Positions 1-7,858 of a stretch of DNA of 9,886 nucleotides are shown piece after piece. A model generated the notes under the pieces. It saw nothing but the letters and a program-made list of their open reading frames with translations, did no database searches and was not told where the DNA came from. This DNA comes from Thiomonas sp. (GTDB lineage Bacteria; Pseudomonadota; Gammaproteobacteria; Burkholderiales; Burkholderiaceae_C). How positions within the stretch are numbered: the stretch's first letter is position 1; every line of letters starts with the position of its first letter. The stretch spans positions 1 through 9,886 of the forward strand of contig JAQTVS010000080.1 in NCBI GenBank assembly GCA_028706735.1, read 5' to 3'. The position numbers and the translations under genes were made by a program.

Positions 1-594
1 GACGGCCACGCCAGCAACGCCGAACTGGCCCTGCCGCTGCTTCAGCAGCGCGGCCTCAGCGCCCTGTTTTTTGTGACCGCCGACTTCATCGGCCAACGCC
101 CTGGTTTCTGCACCTGGGATCAGGTGCGCGCGCTGGCGCAGCACGGCATGACGGTCGGCGGCCACGGACAGACACACCGTTTCCTGAGCGACTTGCCCGA
201 GCCCGAACTCCGCCGCGAACTTCTGCAGTCGCACGCCCGCATCGCGCAGGAATTGCAGGCGCCGGTGCGGCAGATGTCCTTCCCAGGAGGCCGCTACGAC
301 GCCCGTTGCCTGCAGATCGCCCGCGAAGCTGGCTTCAGTGTGCTGCATGGCTCTGAAATCGGCGCACTGCCCGCCCGCCATACGGCGCCGCAGCACCGCC
401 CACTGCCGCGGCTTGCCATCCGCACCAACACCCCAGACAGCGTGTTCCTCGACTTCGCCCGCGCCGCACCGGCGCGGATGCTGCGCGCACAGGCCCTGTC
501 ACAAGCCAAGACCTGGGCCAAGCGCCTGATCGGCAACCAGCGCTACCACCGCCTGTATGCGCGCCTGAAGGGTGCGCCGGGGCCATCAGCATGA
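1..594 (+). CDS. Polysaccharide deacetylase (NodB-fold), 5' end cut by window
   Basis: This is the C-terminal 197 residues of a carbohydrate esterase 4 (NodB-like) deacetylase; the frame is open from base 1, so the true start lies upstream. The first visible residues, DGHASN, match the end of the family's T-F-D-D-G metal/catalytic motif. The second motif is visible as GGHGQTHRFL (histidines at about fragment residues 55 and 59), and the third as SFPGGRYD (about residues 93-100). The family removes N- or O-acetyl groups from polysaccharides using a divalent metal. The stop overlaps the next start (ATGA, 591-594), suggesting translational coupling with the O-antigen ligase-like gene. A role in modifying the glycan made by this locus is inferred from context; the substrate is unknown. 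It differs clearly in sequence from the second deacetylase at 3283. Confidence 0.85.
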   Translation, partial: DGHASNAELALPLLQQRGLSALFFVTADFIGQRPGFCTWDQVRALAQHGMTVGGHGQTHRFLSDLPEPELRRELLQSHARIAQELQAPVRQMSFPGGRYDARCLQIAREAGFSVLHGSEIGALPARHTAPQHRPLPRLAIRTNTPDSVFLDFARAAPARMLRAQALSQAKTWAKRLIGNQRYHRLYARLKGAPGPSA

Positions 595-2129
595 GTGCAG
601 CCAGCCAGCATCCCCGCCAGAAACCCGGCGTGCAGAGCAACCGCCGCGCGGTCGCCGCGCAGCCCGCTGCGGCCCAGCCTCTGACCGAACAGGCCGATAC
701 CAACTGGGCGGGCGCGGAACTGCGTTCCACCTTGCGGCTGCTCGCCGTGCCGGCGATTTTTGTGCTGAGCATCATCGTGTTCAAGCTCCATCCCGGAAAA
801 ATCGGGCTGTACGGCTTTGCTCTGTTTTTCGGTATTTTGCTGCTGGTGCAATTGCGCAAGGGCCCCGAGGCGTTATTGGCTCTGATGGTGATTTATTACC
901 CGCTGAGCAAGTTGTATCCGGTGCTGATCGCTCCCGGAGTCAACGGCACCAATCTGCTCGAACTGTTTCTCATCTCGGTGTGGATCGGCTTGGCCATCAA
1001 ACACAAAAAAAAGCTGTTTCAGCCCTTTCCATTCACCCGGCTGGTCGGAATCTGGTTCTGGTTTGCCGTGATTTCTGTCATTACCGCCATTGTGCGCATC
1101 GGCCTGCATCCTTTCATCTGGAATTATCTGCTGTCAGTTCGCGGATTTTTCGACCAATTCATCGTCTTTTTTTTGGTGGTCAACCTGATCAAAGACAAGA
1201 ACATGGCCCGCCGGGTTGTCATCTACATGATGTTTTCCGCCGCGGTCATTTTTCTCTACGGAATTCAGGAATGGTGGTTTACCCGCGGCGCCAGCAGTAT
1301 TGAAAAATCGCGCCTGCTCGGGCCCATCGGGCAGCCCAATGAATTTGCCGCGCAGATCATTTATTCCTTTGCCCCGCTGTTGGCGTATGGGGCCTATTAC
1401 TTTCCTCGCTGGAAATCGCTGCGGCTGGCGCCGATTGTGCTGATTGGATTGCGAGTGCTGCTGGCGGCGTTTTCACGCGGCGCCTATCTGGCGTTCGCCA
1501 TGGAACTGTTTACCCTGTCCTTTGTCAAGAGCAAGAAATTTTTCGTGCTGGTGCTGCTGGTCATCGGATCGATTTACTTTTTCATCCCTTCGCTGGTGCC
1601 CAATTCCATGAAGGCACGTGTCGCGCAGACCTATCAAGATCATGAATCCGGGTCGACCATCGACAAAAGCGCGGATTCCCGGATTTTATTGTGGTACGCC
1701 GCCATCGATATGACCAAGGAATCTCCGATATTTGGCAAGGGTTTCGATCAGTTCCACAGTCTGGTTCCAAGTTACGTCCCTGGGTTTTACGAGGGCACGA
1801 CGGGCGACGCCACAGATAATCAAAACATGTTTTTGTATGCCGCATCCAATATGGGTGTGCCAAGCCTGATCACCCTGTTGCTCATCATCGGCCTGCTGGC
1901 ATGGCGCGGCTGGGCCATCTACCGCAACGCTCCACTGGACATCGACCGCATCATCGGCCTCGGCGCTGTCACGATGGTCGCCGGATTTATCGGCGTGAAT
2001 ATGTTCGGCACCCACCTGATCGATACGGCGGTGGATATATTTGTCTGGATTTATATTGCGGTCGTTGCCCGCCTTTACGCCCCCGCACAAAACCCCTCTG
2101 CAGAAACCAAACATGGCATACCGCGATAA
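591..2129 (+). CDS. O-antigen ligase / Wzy-like polysaccharide polymerase, membrane protein
   Basis: This 512-residue polytopic inner-membrane protein has a basic, Ala/Gln-rich cytoplasmic N-terminus (about 1-45). About ten hydrophobic segments follow (from roughly 47 onward, the last near 480-495). A long hydrophilic loop at about 335-415 matches the large periplasmic loop of the Wzy_C/WaaL superfamily. Other typical features are the GPIGQPNEFA segment (about 244-253), the SRG motif (295-297) and DSRILLWYAA (362-371) at the loop. Such proteins polymerise undecaprenyl-linked repeat units or ligate finished glycan to an acceptor; sequence does not decide which. A GGGG ribosome-binding site at 579-582 and the 4-base overlap with the upstream stop support the ATG at 591. 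The 3' end overlaps the next gene by 17 bases. Confidence 0.85.
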   Translation: MSAASQHPRQKPGVQSNRRAVAAQPAAAQPLTEQADTNWAGAELRSTLRLLAVPAIFVLSIIVFKLHPGKIGLYGFALFFGILLLVQLRKGPEALLALMVIYYPLSKLYPVLIAPGVNGTNLLELFLISVWIGLAIKHKKKLFQPFPFTRLVGIWFWFAVISVITAIVRIGLHPFIWNYLLSVRGFFDQFIVFFLVVNLIKDKNMARRVVIYMMFSAAVIFLYGIQEWWFTRGASSIEKSRLLGPIGQPNEFAAQIIYSFAPLLAYGAYYFPRWKSLRLAPIVLIGLRVLLAAFSRGAYLAFAMELFTLSFVKSKKFFVLVLLVIGSIYFFIPSLVPNSMKARVAQTYQDHESGSTIDKSADSRILLWYAAIDMTKESPIFGKGFDQFHSLVPSYVPGFYEGTTGDATDNQNMFLYAASNMGVPSLITLLLIIGLLAWRGWAIYRNAPLDIDRIIGLGAVTMVAGFIGVNMFGTHLIDTAVDIFVWIYIAVVARLYAPAQNPSAETKHGIPR

Positions 2130-3279
2130 ATCCCAGCCCTTGATCGTCCACATGATTGACGAGCTTCCCCGCGATGGGGCCGAGATGCTGCTGGTCGATC
2201 TGATGCGTTTGCGCGTGCCCGGTTATCGCTACAAAATAGTCTGCCTGATTCGCGGCGGCCCGCTTGAGCAGGAGTTTGAGCAACTGGGTATTCCGGTGAA
2301 GATCTTTGGGCGTCGCCATCAATACGACCTGGGCCTGGTGTTCCGTGTCGCCGCCTGGCTGCGAAAAGAAAAAGTGGACGTGGTGCATACCCATCTGTTC
2401 ACCGCCGACACTTACGGCCGCCTGGCGGCGCGCATCGCTGGAGTGCCAGCGGTGTTTTCCACCGTGCATAACATCGTCAATCCCTGGAAGGGCGCGGGCC
2501 GCAAGGCGATCGACCGGCTGTTTGCCAAATTGAGCACTGCGGTGGTCGGTTGCAGCGAGGAGGTCACTCAAACACTGGCCTCGCGGGACAAAATCCCCGC
2601 CGGCAAACTGGTCGCCATTCCAAACGGCATTGATCTGCAGAAATTTTCCAGTTTTTCCGGCGCGGGCGTGCGGGAAGAATTCGGCCTTCCTGCGGACCGG
2701 CAACTCATCGGAGTCGTGGGCCGGCTGCATGAACAAAAAGCGCATGGCGATTTGTTGCGCGCCCTGGCCCTCTTGCCCCAAGTGCGCGCCGGGCAGTTGA
2801 CCTGCCTTGTCGTCGGCACAGGCGATCTGCTCGCCCCTCTTACGCAGCAAGTCAAGGAATTGGGCCTGGAGCACTGCGTGATTTTCACCGGCATGCGCAA
2901 GGATGTTCCTCGACTGGTGGCGGCGCTGGATGTGTTTGTCATGTCCTCGCACTGGGAAGGCTTGCCGATTGCCTTGCTTGAGGCCATGGCCAGTTCCAAA
3001 GCGGTGTTGTGCACCCGCGTTGGAGGCATTCCCGATGTGGTGATCGATGGCGACAACGGACTGCTGGTGGATGCCGGAGAGATTCCCCGCTTTGCCCAGC
3101 AACTTGGCAGCCTGCTCCAGGACGCGGCGCTGCGGCAGCGGCTCGGCCGCCGTGCGCGCGATACGGTGATTGCACGCTTCGATGTGTCGCGCACAGCGGC
3201 GGCCTATAACCAGTTGCATAGTCAGGCCCTCGGCCTGCCGCCCGCCCCCAACCCGGCGCTCGTTGCCCCCACGGAATAA
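2113..3279 (+). CDS. GT4-fold glycosyltransferase, family 1/4
   Basis: A 388-residue retaining glycosyltransferase of the GT-B fold, cytoplasmic or peripheral to the inner membrane, moving a sugar from an NDP-sugar onto a lipid-linked or growing glycan. The N-terminal Rossmann half carries the glycine/acid-rich entry (IDELPRDGAEMLLVDL, about 15-30) and the VVHTHLFTADTYGRLAA segment (90-106). The C-terminal half shows NGIDLQKF (171-178), VVGRLHEQKA (201-210) and the diagnostic E-x7-E nucleotide-sugar motif EGLPIALLE (E282, E290), then GGIPDVV and GDNGLLV. A TTG at 2041 would extend the frame by 24 residues, but those are read from within the upstream membrane-protein gene and do not resemble the family; the ATG at 2113 puts the beta-strand where expected. 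No strong ribosome-binding site is visible, fitting coupling through the 17-base overlap. Donor and acceptor sugars cannot be told. Confidence 0.9.
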   Translation: MAYRDKSQPLIVHMIDELPRDGAEMLLVDLMRLRVPGYRYKIVCLIRGGPLEQEFEQLGIPVKIFGRRHQYDLGLVFRVAAWLRKEKVDVVHTHLFTADTYGRLAARIAGVPAVFSTVHNIVNPWKGAGRKAIDRLFAKLSTAVVGCSEEVTQTLASRDKIPAGKLVAIPNGIDLQKFSSFSGAGVREEFGLPADRQLIGVVGRLHEQKAHGDLLRALALLPQVRAGQLTCLVVGTGDLLAPLTQQVKELGLEHCVIFTGMRKDVPRLVAALDVFVMSSHWEGLPIALLEAMASSKAVLCTRVGGIPDVVIDGDNGLLVDAGEIPRFAQQLGSLLQDAALRQRLGRRARDTVIARFDVSRTAAAYNQLHSQALGLPPAPNPALVAPTE

Positions 3280-3282
3280 GCC

Positions 3283-4131
3283 ATGCGCAAACTGCTCGCC
3301 ACTTCGCTGCTGCCCTACGCCAAACTGCGCAATGCCTGGCGCCCTGGCCTGCGCATTTTGATGTACCACCGCGTTGCGCAGCTTGCCGCCTACGATCAGC
3401 TCACCGTCTCTCCGTCCCGGTTTGCGCAGCAGATGCAGGAATTGGCGCAACACCAGGTGGTCAGTCTGGAAGATGGGTTGCGGGCGCTGCAAGCCGGCCC
3501 CTTGCGCAAGCCGCTGATTGCCGTGACGTTCGACGATGGCTATCTGGACAATCTGACCGAAGCCCTGCCGGTGTTGCAGCGCTACAGCATTCCCGCCACC
3601 ATTTTTGTCACCACCCAGTTCTGCGACCAGGCACTCAGCCATCCCCGTTATAGCAGCCAGAACGCGCAGCGCCTGCATCTCGACTGGGATGAAGTCGCCG
3701 CACTCGCCCGTGCGCCCGGCATCACCATCGGCTCGCACACCCTCACCCACCCTTACCTGCCGACCATCAGCGACACCTTGGCCCAGCAGGAAATCGCCGC
3801 CAGCCGCACAGTGATCGCCACACACCTGAAGCGCCCGGTCGACTACTTTTGCTACCCCTCGGGCGACCTGAGCGCGCGGGAACTGCTGCTCGTGCAGCAG
3901 GCCGGTTATGCCGCTGCGGTGAGCGTGGCGCCGGGGGTCAATGACCAGCGCGCCGATCGGTTCCAGCTCAAGCGCACCGAGATCACCGATCGGGACGACG
4001 CATCCCAGTTCCGCCTCAAACTCGCGGGGGCGTTCGACCCCATCCATCAACTCTTGCACGCGCGGCGCACCCGTCGCTTTGCGCAAAAACACCTCAAACC
4101 CAGCTCCTCCTTTGAGGCCACGACACTATGA
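3283..4131 (+). CDS. Polysaccharide deacetylase (NodB-fold)
   Basis: This complete 282-residue carbohydrate esterase 4 deacetylase has a family-typical entry strand (ILMYHRV, 25-31). It carries the catalytic/metal motif VTFDDGY (81-87; D84 the presumed base, D85 a metal ligand), the zinc-histidine motif SHTLTHPYL (H152, H156) and FCYPSGDLS (189-197). All key residues are present, so it should be active. There is no convincing signal peptide: the N-terminus MRKLLATSLLPYAKLRNAW is basic and only mildly hydrophobic, so a cytoplasmic or membrane-associated location is as likely as export. A GGAA ribosome-binding site lies at 3273-3276, six bases before the ATG, and the gap to the upstream gene is 3 bases. 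The stop overlaps the next ATG (4128-4131). It is sandwiched between two glycosyltransferases, so deacetylation of a glycan intermediate made by them is the natural inference. Confidence 0.9.
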   Translation: MRKLLATSLLPYAKLRNAWRPGLRILMYHRVAQLAAYDQLTVSPSRFAQQMQELAQHQVVSLEDGLRALQAGPLRKPLIAVTFDDGYLDNLTEALPVLQRYSIPATIFVTTQFCDQALSHPRYSSQNAQRLHLDWDEVAALARAPGITIGSHTLTHPYLPTISDTLAQQEIAASRTVIATHLKRPVDYFCYPSGDLSARELLLVQQAGYAAAVSVAPGVNDQRADRFQLKRTEITDRDDASQFRLKLAGAFDPIHQLLHARRTRRFAQKHLKPSSSFEATTL

Positions 4132-5291
4132 AAATTCTGTATTTGATGACTGAACCCTTTGGCATCGGCGGCGTGCAATCCGACGTGCTGACTCTGACGG
4201 AAGACCTCACCGCCAAGGGCCACATCGTCTATGTCGCCACCACCGAAGGCGTGCTTCTGCAGGAGTTGATCGGCAAGGGCGCGATTCATGTGGATATCGA
4301 TTTCCACTTCAGCGGGGCCGCGCAGTTTGCGCGCGCCCTCAAGCAGCTGCGGCAGGTGGTTGCGCGCGAAGGCATCGAGCTGGTGGCGCCGCAATCCGTG
4401 CGCTCGTCCATGGTGGCCTATGCCGCGCTGCGGGTCCTGCCGTTTGGCTACCGGGTTGCAGCCACGTCCAGGCGCGTGCCCATCGTCACCACCATCCACA
4501 ACATCCACAACCCGAAGAACTTCAAGTGGGCCGGCCGCATCCTGCGGCAAAGCGCCGACTTCATCATTTTTGAATCGAATTACGAACGCAACCGGCTGCT
4601 GGCCCACGGCTTGCCCGCCGAGCAGTCCGCAGTCATTCACAGCGGCATCGACCTCGATCGTTTTTCCACCGCCACACGCACCGCTGAGTTCGCGCGTCAA
4701 TACGGCTTGGAGCCAGGCCGCCATCTCGTCTTCGGCATCGTCGCCCGCCTGTCGGAAGAAAAGGGCCACAACTATCTCGTGGATGCGTTTGCCAAAATTG
4801 CGCAGCCCAGGCCCGAGACCCGCCTGCTGATCGTTGGTGACGGCCCGCTGCTGGAGCAGACGCAGGCGCAGGTCGCCCGCCTCGGCTTGCAGAATCAGGT
4901 GATCTTCGCCGGCATGCAACGCGACATTCCGTCCCATCTGGGCCTGTTCGATGTGTTCGTGCTGTCCTCCACCCGCGAGTCGTTTCCGCTCTCCGCGCGC
5001 GAAGCCATGGCGGCCGGCCGCTGCGTGATTGCGCCACGCATTGGCGGCTGTGGTGAAGTGGTGGAAGACGGCGTCACCGGCCTGCTGTTCACCGCCGCGG
5101 ATGTGGACGATCTCGCTGCAAAAATGCTGATCCTGAGCGATCGCGCCGCTGTGGCCGCCATGGGAGCCGCGGGGCGGGGCCGCGCTGAACGCCTGTTTTC
5201 GCGCCACGTCTGGGTGGAGGGCGATGAGCAGGTCTATCTCGATTGGGCCGGCCTCGCCTCCCATACCGCACCCTCGGTGGCGATGCCCTGA
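4128..5291 (+). CDS. GT4-fold glycosyltransferase, family 1/4 (second copy type)
   Basis: A 387-residue GT-B glycosyltransferase distinct from the one at 2113. The N-terminal domain begins MKILYLMTEPFGIGGVQSDVL, with the G-G-V-Q loop that in this family contacts the acceptor and donor phosphate. The C-terminal donor-binding domain has SGIDLDRF (172-179), GIVARLSEEKGHNYLVDAF (203-221), IVGDGP (235-240) and the E-x7-E motif ESFPLSARE (E284, E292), followed by GGCGEVVEDGVTGLL. The ATG at 4128 overlaps the preceding stop by four bases and has GAGG at 4114-4117 upstream. A role as a later sugar-adding step of the same polysaccharide is inferred from the operon; specificity is unknown. A third family-4 paralogue is not seen in the window. 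Confidence 0.9.
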   Translation: MKILYLMTEPFGIGGVQSDVLTLTEDLTAKGHIVYVATTEGVLLQELIGKGAIHVDIDFHFSGAAQFARALKQLRQVVAREGIELVAPQSVRSSMVAYAALRVLPFGYRVAATSRRVPIVTTIHNIHNPKNFKWAGRILRQSADFIIFESNYERNRLLAHGLPAEQSAVIHSGIDLDRFSTATRTAEFARQYGLEPGRHLVFGIVARLSEEKGHNYLVDAFAKIAQPRPETRLLIVGDGPLLEQTQAQVARLGLQNQVIFAGMQRDIPSHLGLFDVFVLSSTRESFPLSAREAMAAGRCVIAPRIGGCGEVVEDGVTGLLFTAADVDDLAAKMLILSDRAAVAAMGAAGRGRAERLFSRHVWVEGDEQVYLDWAGLASHTAPSVAMP

Positions 5292-5296
5292 CCACG

Positions 5297-6055
5297 TTGA
5301 AGCTCACCCTTGAACTCCTGCTGTCCCCGGTTGGTCTGACTGCATGCGGCCTGATCCTGCTGACTCTTCTGGTGAGCTGGCGCCCCCACCGCCTTGCGGT
5401 GCGTGTGCTGACCTATGTCAGCACACTGGTTTTCATCACCGCGAGCATGCCGCTGACAGCCAACATCGCCCTCGGCGCGCTTGAGCAAAAAGCCAGACAA
5501 GAAAAGACCTGCCCGCCGCCGCCGCCGGGCAGCCTGTTTGTCGTGTTGGCAGGCGGCATCAATGGCAACCCCGCGAGTGATGCGGACGTCTCCGCACTGA
5601 AAGCGGCCAGTCTGCGCAGACTGCTTTCAGCGGTCCAGCTTGCCCAAAAAACTCCAGACAGCACCTTGCTGATTTCCGGCGGCTGGGGCAGGTCTGTGCG
5701 CGAAGCCAATCTCATGGGCGCGCTTGCAGAGCAAATGGGATTTCCGGCGTCGAGAATCGAACTGGACACCACATCCAGAACAACCTTTCAGACCGCACAG
5801 AACATCCGGGAACGCGTGCAACAAACACCGCAGGAGCGACGTTACCTCATCACGTCTGCGGATCACTTGCCCCGCGCCATGATGGCGTTCCACCATGAAC
5901 GCATCGCGATCTGCGCCTGGCCGGTCGACTATGAAGCCCTGCCCCTCCAACCCCTGGACATGCTGACACCCCAGATCAGCGCGCTGGAAAAGTCCACCCG
6001 GGTCGTGCATGAATTGCTGGGAATGCTCTACTACCATCTTGTCAAGTTTCAATGA
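5297..6055 (+). CDS. YdcF/ElyC-like DUF218 membrane protein
   Basis: From the TTG at 5297 this gives 252 residues: two N-terminal membrane segments (about 5-27 and 35-57), a proline-rich linker (CPPPPPG, 72-78), then a DUF218 domain. Its conserved pieces are FVVLAGG (81-87), LLISGGWG (124-131), ELDTTSRTTFQTAQN (155-169) and ITSADHLPRAM (185-195). Relatives include ElyC, involved in envelope and lipid-carrier homeostasis; the biochemical activity of the family is not settled. The start is uncertain: there is no in-frame ATG. TTG 5297 places the first membrane helix at the N-terminus as in relatives, CTG 5288 has GGTGG seven bases upstream, and TTG 5243 would overlap the glycosyltransferase by 49 bases. 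Position directly after the glycan genes suggests cotranscription and an envelope role; this is inference. Confidence 0.8.
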   Translation: MKLTLELLLSPVGLTACGLILLTLLVSWRPHRLAVRVLTYVSTLVFITASMPLTANIALGALEQKARQEKTCPPPPPGSLFVVLAGGINGNPASDADVSALKAASLRRLLSAVQLAQKTPDSTLLISGGWGRSVREANLMGALAEQMGFPASRIELDTTSRTTFQTAQNIRERVQQTPQERRYLITSADHLPRAMMAFHHERIAICAWPVDYEALPLQPLDMLTPQISALEKSTRVVHELLGMLYYHLVKFQ

Positions 6056-6074
6056 CCTTCGCGTCACACACCTC

Positions 6075-6785
6075 ATGAACTCGCTTGATCACAACGTCGA
6101 AACTGCCGAGATCGACAAATTCAGCGCCCTGGCGCATCGCTGGTGGGATGAACACGGCGAATTCCGCCCGCTGCATCAGCTCAACCCACACCGTCTGCAG
6201 TGGATCCAGCGCCATGTCGATCTCAAAGGCAAGGCTGTGCTGGACATCGGCTGCGGCGGCGGCATCCTGTCCGAGGCCATGGCCGCTGCGGGAGCCAGAG
6301 TCACTGGAATCGATCTGGCCGAACCCTCCCTGCAGGTCGCTCGGCTTCATGCGCTCGATGCCCATCTGGACATCGACTACCGGCTGGTCAGCGCCGAGCG
6401 GCTTGCCACTGAAGCGCCTCGGCAGTTCGACGTTGTCACCTGCATGGAAATGCTGGAACACGTCCCGGACCCCGCTTCCATCATCCAGGCCGCCGCCCAG
6501 CTCGTTGTACCTGGCGGCTGGGTGTTCGTCTCCACCATCAACCGCACGCCAAAGGCCTATGTTGCGGCCATTCTTGGCGCAGAGTATCTCCTACGCCTGC
6601 TCCCCAAAGGCACCCACGATTACGCCAAATTTCTTCAACCCGCAGAGGTCTCCGCCATGGGCAGAGCCAACGCACTGGAAACCACAGACATCGCCGGCCT
6701 GCACTACCAGCCATTCACTCAGCGCTTTCGGCTGACGTCCGACCCCAGCGTCAACTACCTCCTGGCCTTGCGCCAAGCCGTCTGA
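6075..6785 (+). CDS. ubiG: Ubiquinone biosynthesis O-methyltransferase
   Basis: UbiG carries out both SAM-dependent O-methylations of ubiquinone synthesis (the 2-polyprenyl-6-hydroxyphenol and demethylubiquinol steps), at the inner face of the cytoplasmic membrane. The 236 residues equal the family length. Visible features are the N-terminal family signature EIDKFSALAHRWWDEHGEF (12-30) with RPLHQLNPHRL, SAM motif I VLDIGCGGGILSE (55-67), the GID acidic end of beta-2 (78-80) and VTCMEMLEHVPDP (121-133). The ILGAEYLLRLLPKGTHDYAKF stretch (167-187) is the membrane-interacting region typical of UbiG. The frame is open back to 6009, but family homology begins at the ATG at 6075, 19 bases after the upstream stop. 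No good ribosome-binding site is visible. It overlaps gph by one base (TGATG at 6783-6787). Confidence 0.96.
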   Translation: MNSLDHNVETAEIDKFSALAHRWWDEHGEFRPLHQLNPHRLQWIQRHVDLKGKAVLDIGCGGGILSEAMAAAGARVTGIDLAEPSLQVARLHALDAHLDIDYRLVSAERLATEAPRQFDVVTCMEMLEHVPDPASIIQAAAQLVVPGGWVFVSTINRTPKAYVAAILGAEYLLRLLPKGTHDYAKFLQPAEVSAMGRANALETTDIAGLHYQPFTQRFRLTSDPSVNYLLALRQAV

Positions 6786-7453
6786 TGACGCCCTCCCATC
6801 CGGTCCAAGCCTGCCTGTTCGACCTCGACGGCACACTCGCCGACACAGCCCCAGACCTCGCAGCGGCGCTCAACCATGTTCGCGCGCAACATGCCCTCGA
6901 GGCGCTGCCCCTTGAGTTCCTGCGCCCCATGGCCTCACATGGCGCACGCGGACTTCTCGCCGTGGGCATGCAAGTGGCTGCGGACGACCCCCGCTACCCC
7001 GCCTTGAAAGACGCTTTTCTCGCGCGCTACCTGACGGCAATCCGCGTTCACACCACCCTGTTCGATGGCGTGAGCACGCTCATCGAGCACCTCCACAAAA
7101 CCGCCATTCCCTGGGGCATCGTGACCAATAAGCTCAGCACCTACACCACCCCGCTCGTCGCCCAACTCCCCTGGCCCCACCAGCCAGGATGCATCGTCAG
7201 CGGAGACACCGCAGCGCATCCCAAACCCGCCCCCGACCCCCTGCTCTACGCCGCCAAACAACTCCAAGTGGCGCCAGAGCATTGCCTCTACGTGGGAGAC
7301 GACCTCCGGGATATGCAGTCCGCCCGCGCGGCAGGCATGCGCGCCATTGCCGCCGCCTATGGATATTGCGGTCACTCCGAGCCCGAAAACTGGGGCGCAG
7401 ACGCCATCATCTCCCACCCTCTTGATTTACTCACTCTCGACCTCATGTCGTGA
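6785..7453 (+). CDS. gph: Phosphoglycolate phosphatase, HAD superfamily
   Basis: This 222-residue cytoplasmic HAD hydrolase converts 2-phosphoglycolate, formed by oxygenase activity or DNA 3'-end repair, to glycolate. Motif I is CLFDLDGTLADTAPDL (10-25; nucleophile D13, acid/base D15). Motif II is IVTNK (112-116), motif III is HPKPAPDPLL (145-154; K147), and motif IV is YVGDDLRDMQSARAAG (169-184; D172/D173 bind magnesium). The T-APDL segment after motif I is typical of Gph rather than of other HAD phosphatases. The ATG overlaps the ubiG stop by one base, and no separate ribosome-binding site is obvious, so translation is probably coupled. The ubiG-gph pairing is common in betaproteobacteria and supports the assignment. 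The tmRNA gene begins 45 bases after its stop. Confidence 0.93.
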   Translation: MTPSHPVQACLFDLDGTLADTAPDLAAALNHVRAQHALEALPLEFLRPMASHGARGLLAVGMQVAADDPRYPALKDAFLARYLTAIRVHTTLFDGVSTLIEHLHKTAIPWGIVTNKLSTYTTPLVAQLPWPHQPGCIVSGDTAAHPKPAPDPLLYAAKQLQVAPEHCLYVGDDLRDMQSARAAGMRAIAAAYGYCGHSEPENWGADAIISHPLDLLTLDLMS

Positions 7454-7464
7454 ACACGGACGCT

Positions 7465-7476
7465 GCGCGAAAGCGC
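7465..7476 (+). repeat. Small GNRA-loop hairpin between gph and ssrA
   Basis: GCGC (7465-7468), loop GAAA, GCGC (7473-7476). It sits in the 45-base gph-ssrA gap. It is not followed by a T-run, so it is a poor intrinsic terminator. It may stabilise the gph mRNA 3' end or simply overlap the ssrA promoter. Confidence 0.35.
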
Positions 7477-7481
7477 GGGCG

Positions 7482-7487
7482 TACAAT
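7482..7487 (+). promoter_or_regulatory. Candidate ssrA promoter -10 element
   Basis: TACAAT matches five of six positions of the sigma-70 -10 consensus and lies 11 bases before the mature tmRNA 5' end. That leaves room for a short leader removed by RNase P. I see no convincing -35 box at the usual distance (GACGCT at 7459-7464 is poor). ssrA may also receive read-through from gph. Confidence 0.45.
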
Positions 7488-7498
7488 CAGCAGTCCAT

Positions 7499-7858
7499 GG
7501 GGCCGACCCGGTTTCGACGTGGATAGCAAAACAGACAGGTGCATGCCGAGCCCCAGTACGCTCGATAAACCACTGGAAACAAAGTAACTGCGAACGATTC
7601 TTCGTACGCCCTCGCCGCTTAACACCGGTGAGCCTCGCAACGGTTGGCCGATGGGCCGGGGTGGCAACACCTGCGAGGTCATACACATCGGCTCGAGTTG
7701 AATTTCGCCACGCGATTCAGCCCTAAACTCAGTGGATCGCCCCAAATGAAGCGCGTACACCCGCGTCATAGGGGTTAAAACCAAAAGGCGTTACTAAGCA
7801 CGTAGATCCTGCTGTGGAGTATTTGCGGACGGGGGTTCAATTCCCCCCGGCTCCACCA
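7499..7858 (+). ncRNA. ssrA: tmRNA (transfer-messenger RNA), one-piece
   Basis: The RNA rescues ribosomes stalled on broken mRNAs: charged with alanine and bound by SmpB, it enters the A site and supplies a short frame encoding a degradation tag. The 5' end GGGGCCGACCCGGTTTCGAC (7499-7518) is the typical tmRNA opening. The 5' acceptor strand GGGGCCG pairs with CGGCTCC (7848-7854) over seven base pairs, one of them G-T. The discriminator A and an encoded CCA (7856-7858) follow. The T-arm GGGGG-TTCAATT-CCCCC is visible just before. The 360-base length is normal for an unpermuted bacterial tmRNA. The 3' end also serves as integration site for the element to its right, and the gene remains intact. 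Confidence 0.96.
7590..7622 (+). other. tmRNA tag reading frame (ANDSSYALAA)
   Basis: The resume codon GCG at 7590 starts GCG AAC GAT TCT TCG, then TAC GCC CTC GCC GCT, and stop TAA (7620-7622), giving ANDSSYALAA. The AND start and ALAA end are the conserved ClpXP/ClpAP and SspB recognition ends of proteobacterial tags. The preceding AAGTAAC resembles the usual sequence before the resume codon. Ser-Ser at positions 4-5 differs from the acidic or basic residues I know at this place in betaproteobacterial tags. Confidence 0.9.

Noticed and set aside
335..859. Minus-strand open frames opposite the first deacetylase and ligase start
   Set aside because: Shadow frames of a GC-rich region, Arg/Ala/Gly-rich, with no motif and no ribosome-binding site.
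1987..4092. 701-codon open frame on the minus strand
   Set aside because: It lies opposite three well-supported genes with clear motifs. Its composition (Gln/His/Arg/Gly-rich, no domains) is that of a GC-rich antisense shadow.
4047..5264. 405-codon open frame on the minus strand
   Set aside because: Antisense shadow of the second glycosyltransferase; low-complexity composition and no recognisable family.
6935..7417. Minus-strand open frame opposite gph
   Set aside because: Antisense to a gene with all four HAD motifs intact; composition is Gly/Val/Ala-rich without motifs.
7372..7784. Minus-strand open frames across ssrA
   Set aside because: They overlap the structural tmRNA gene and have no family resemblance.
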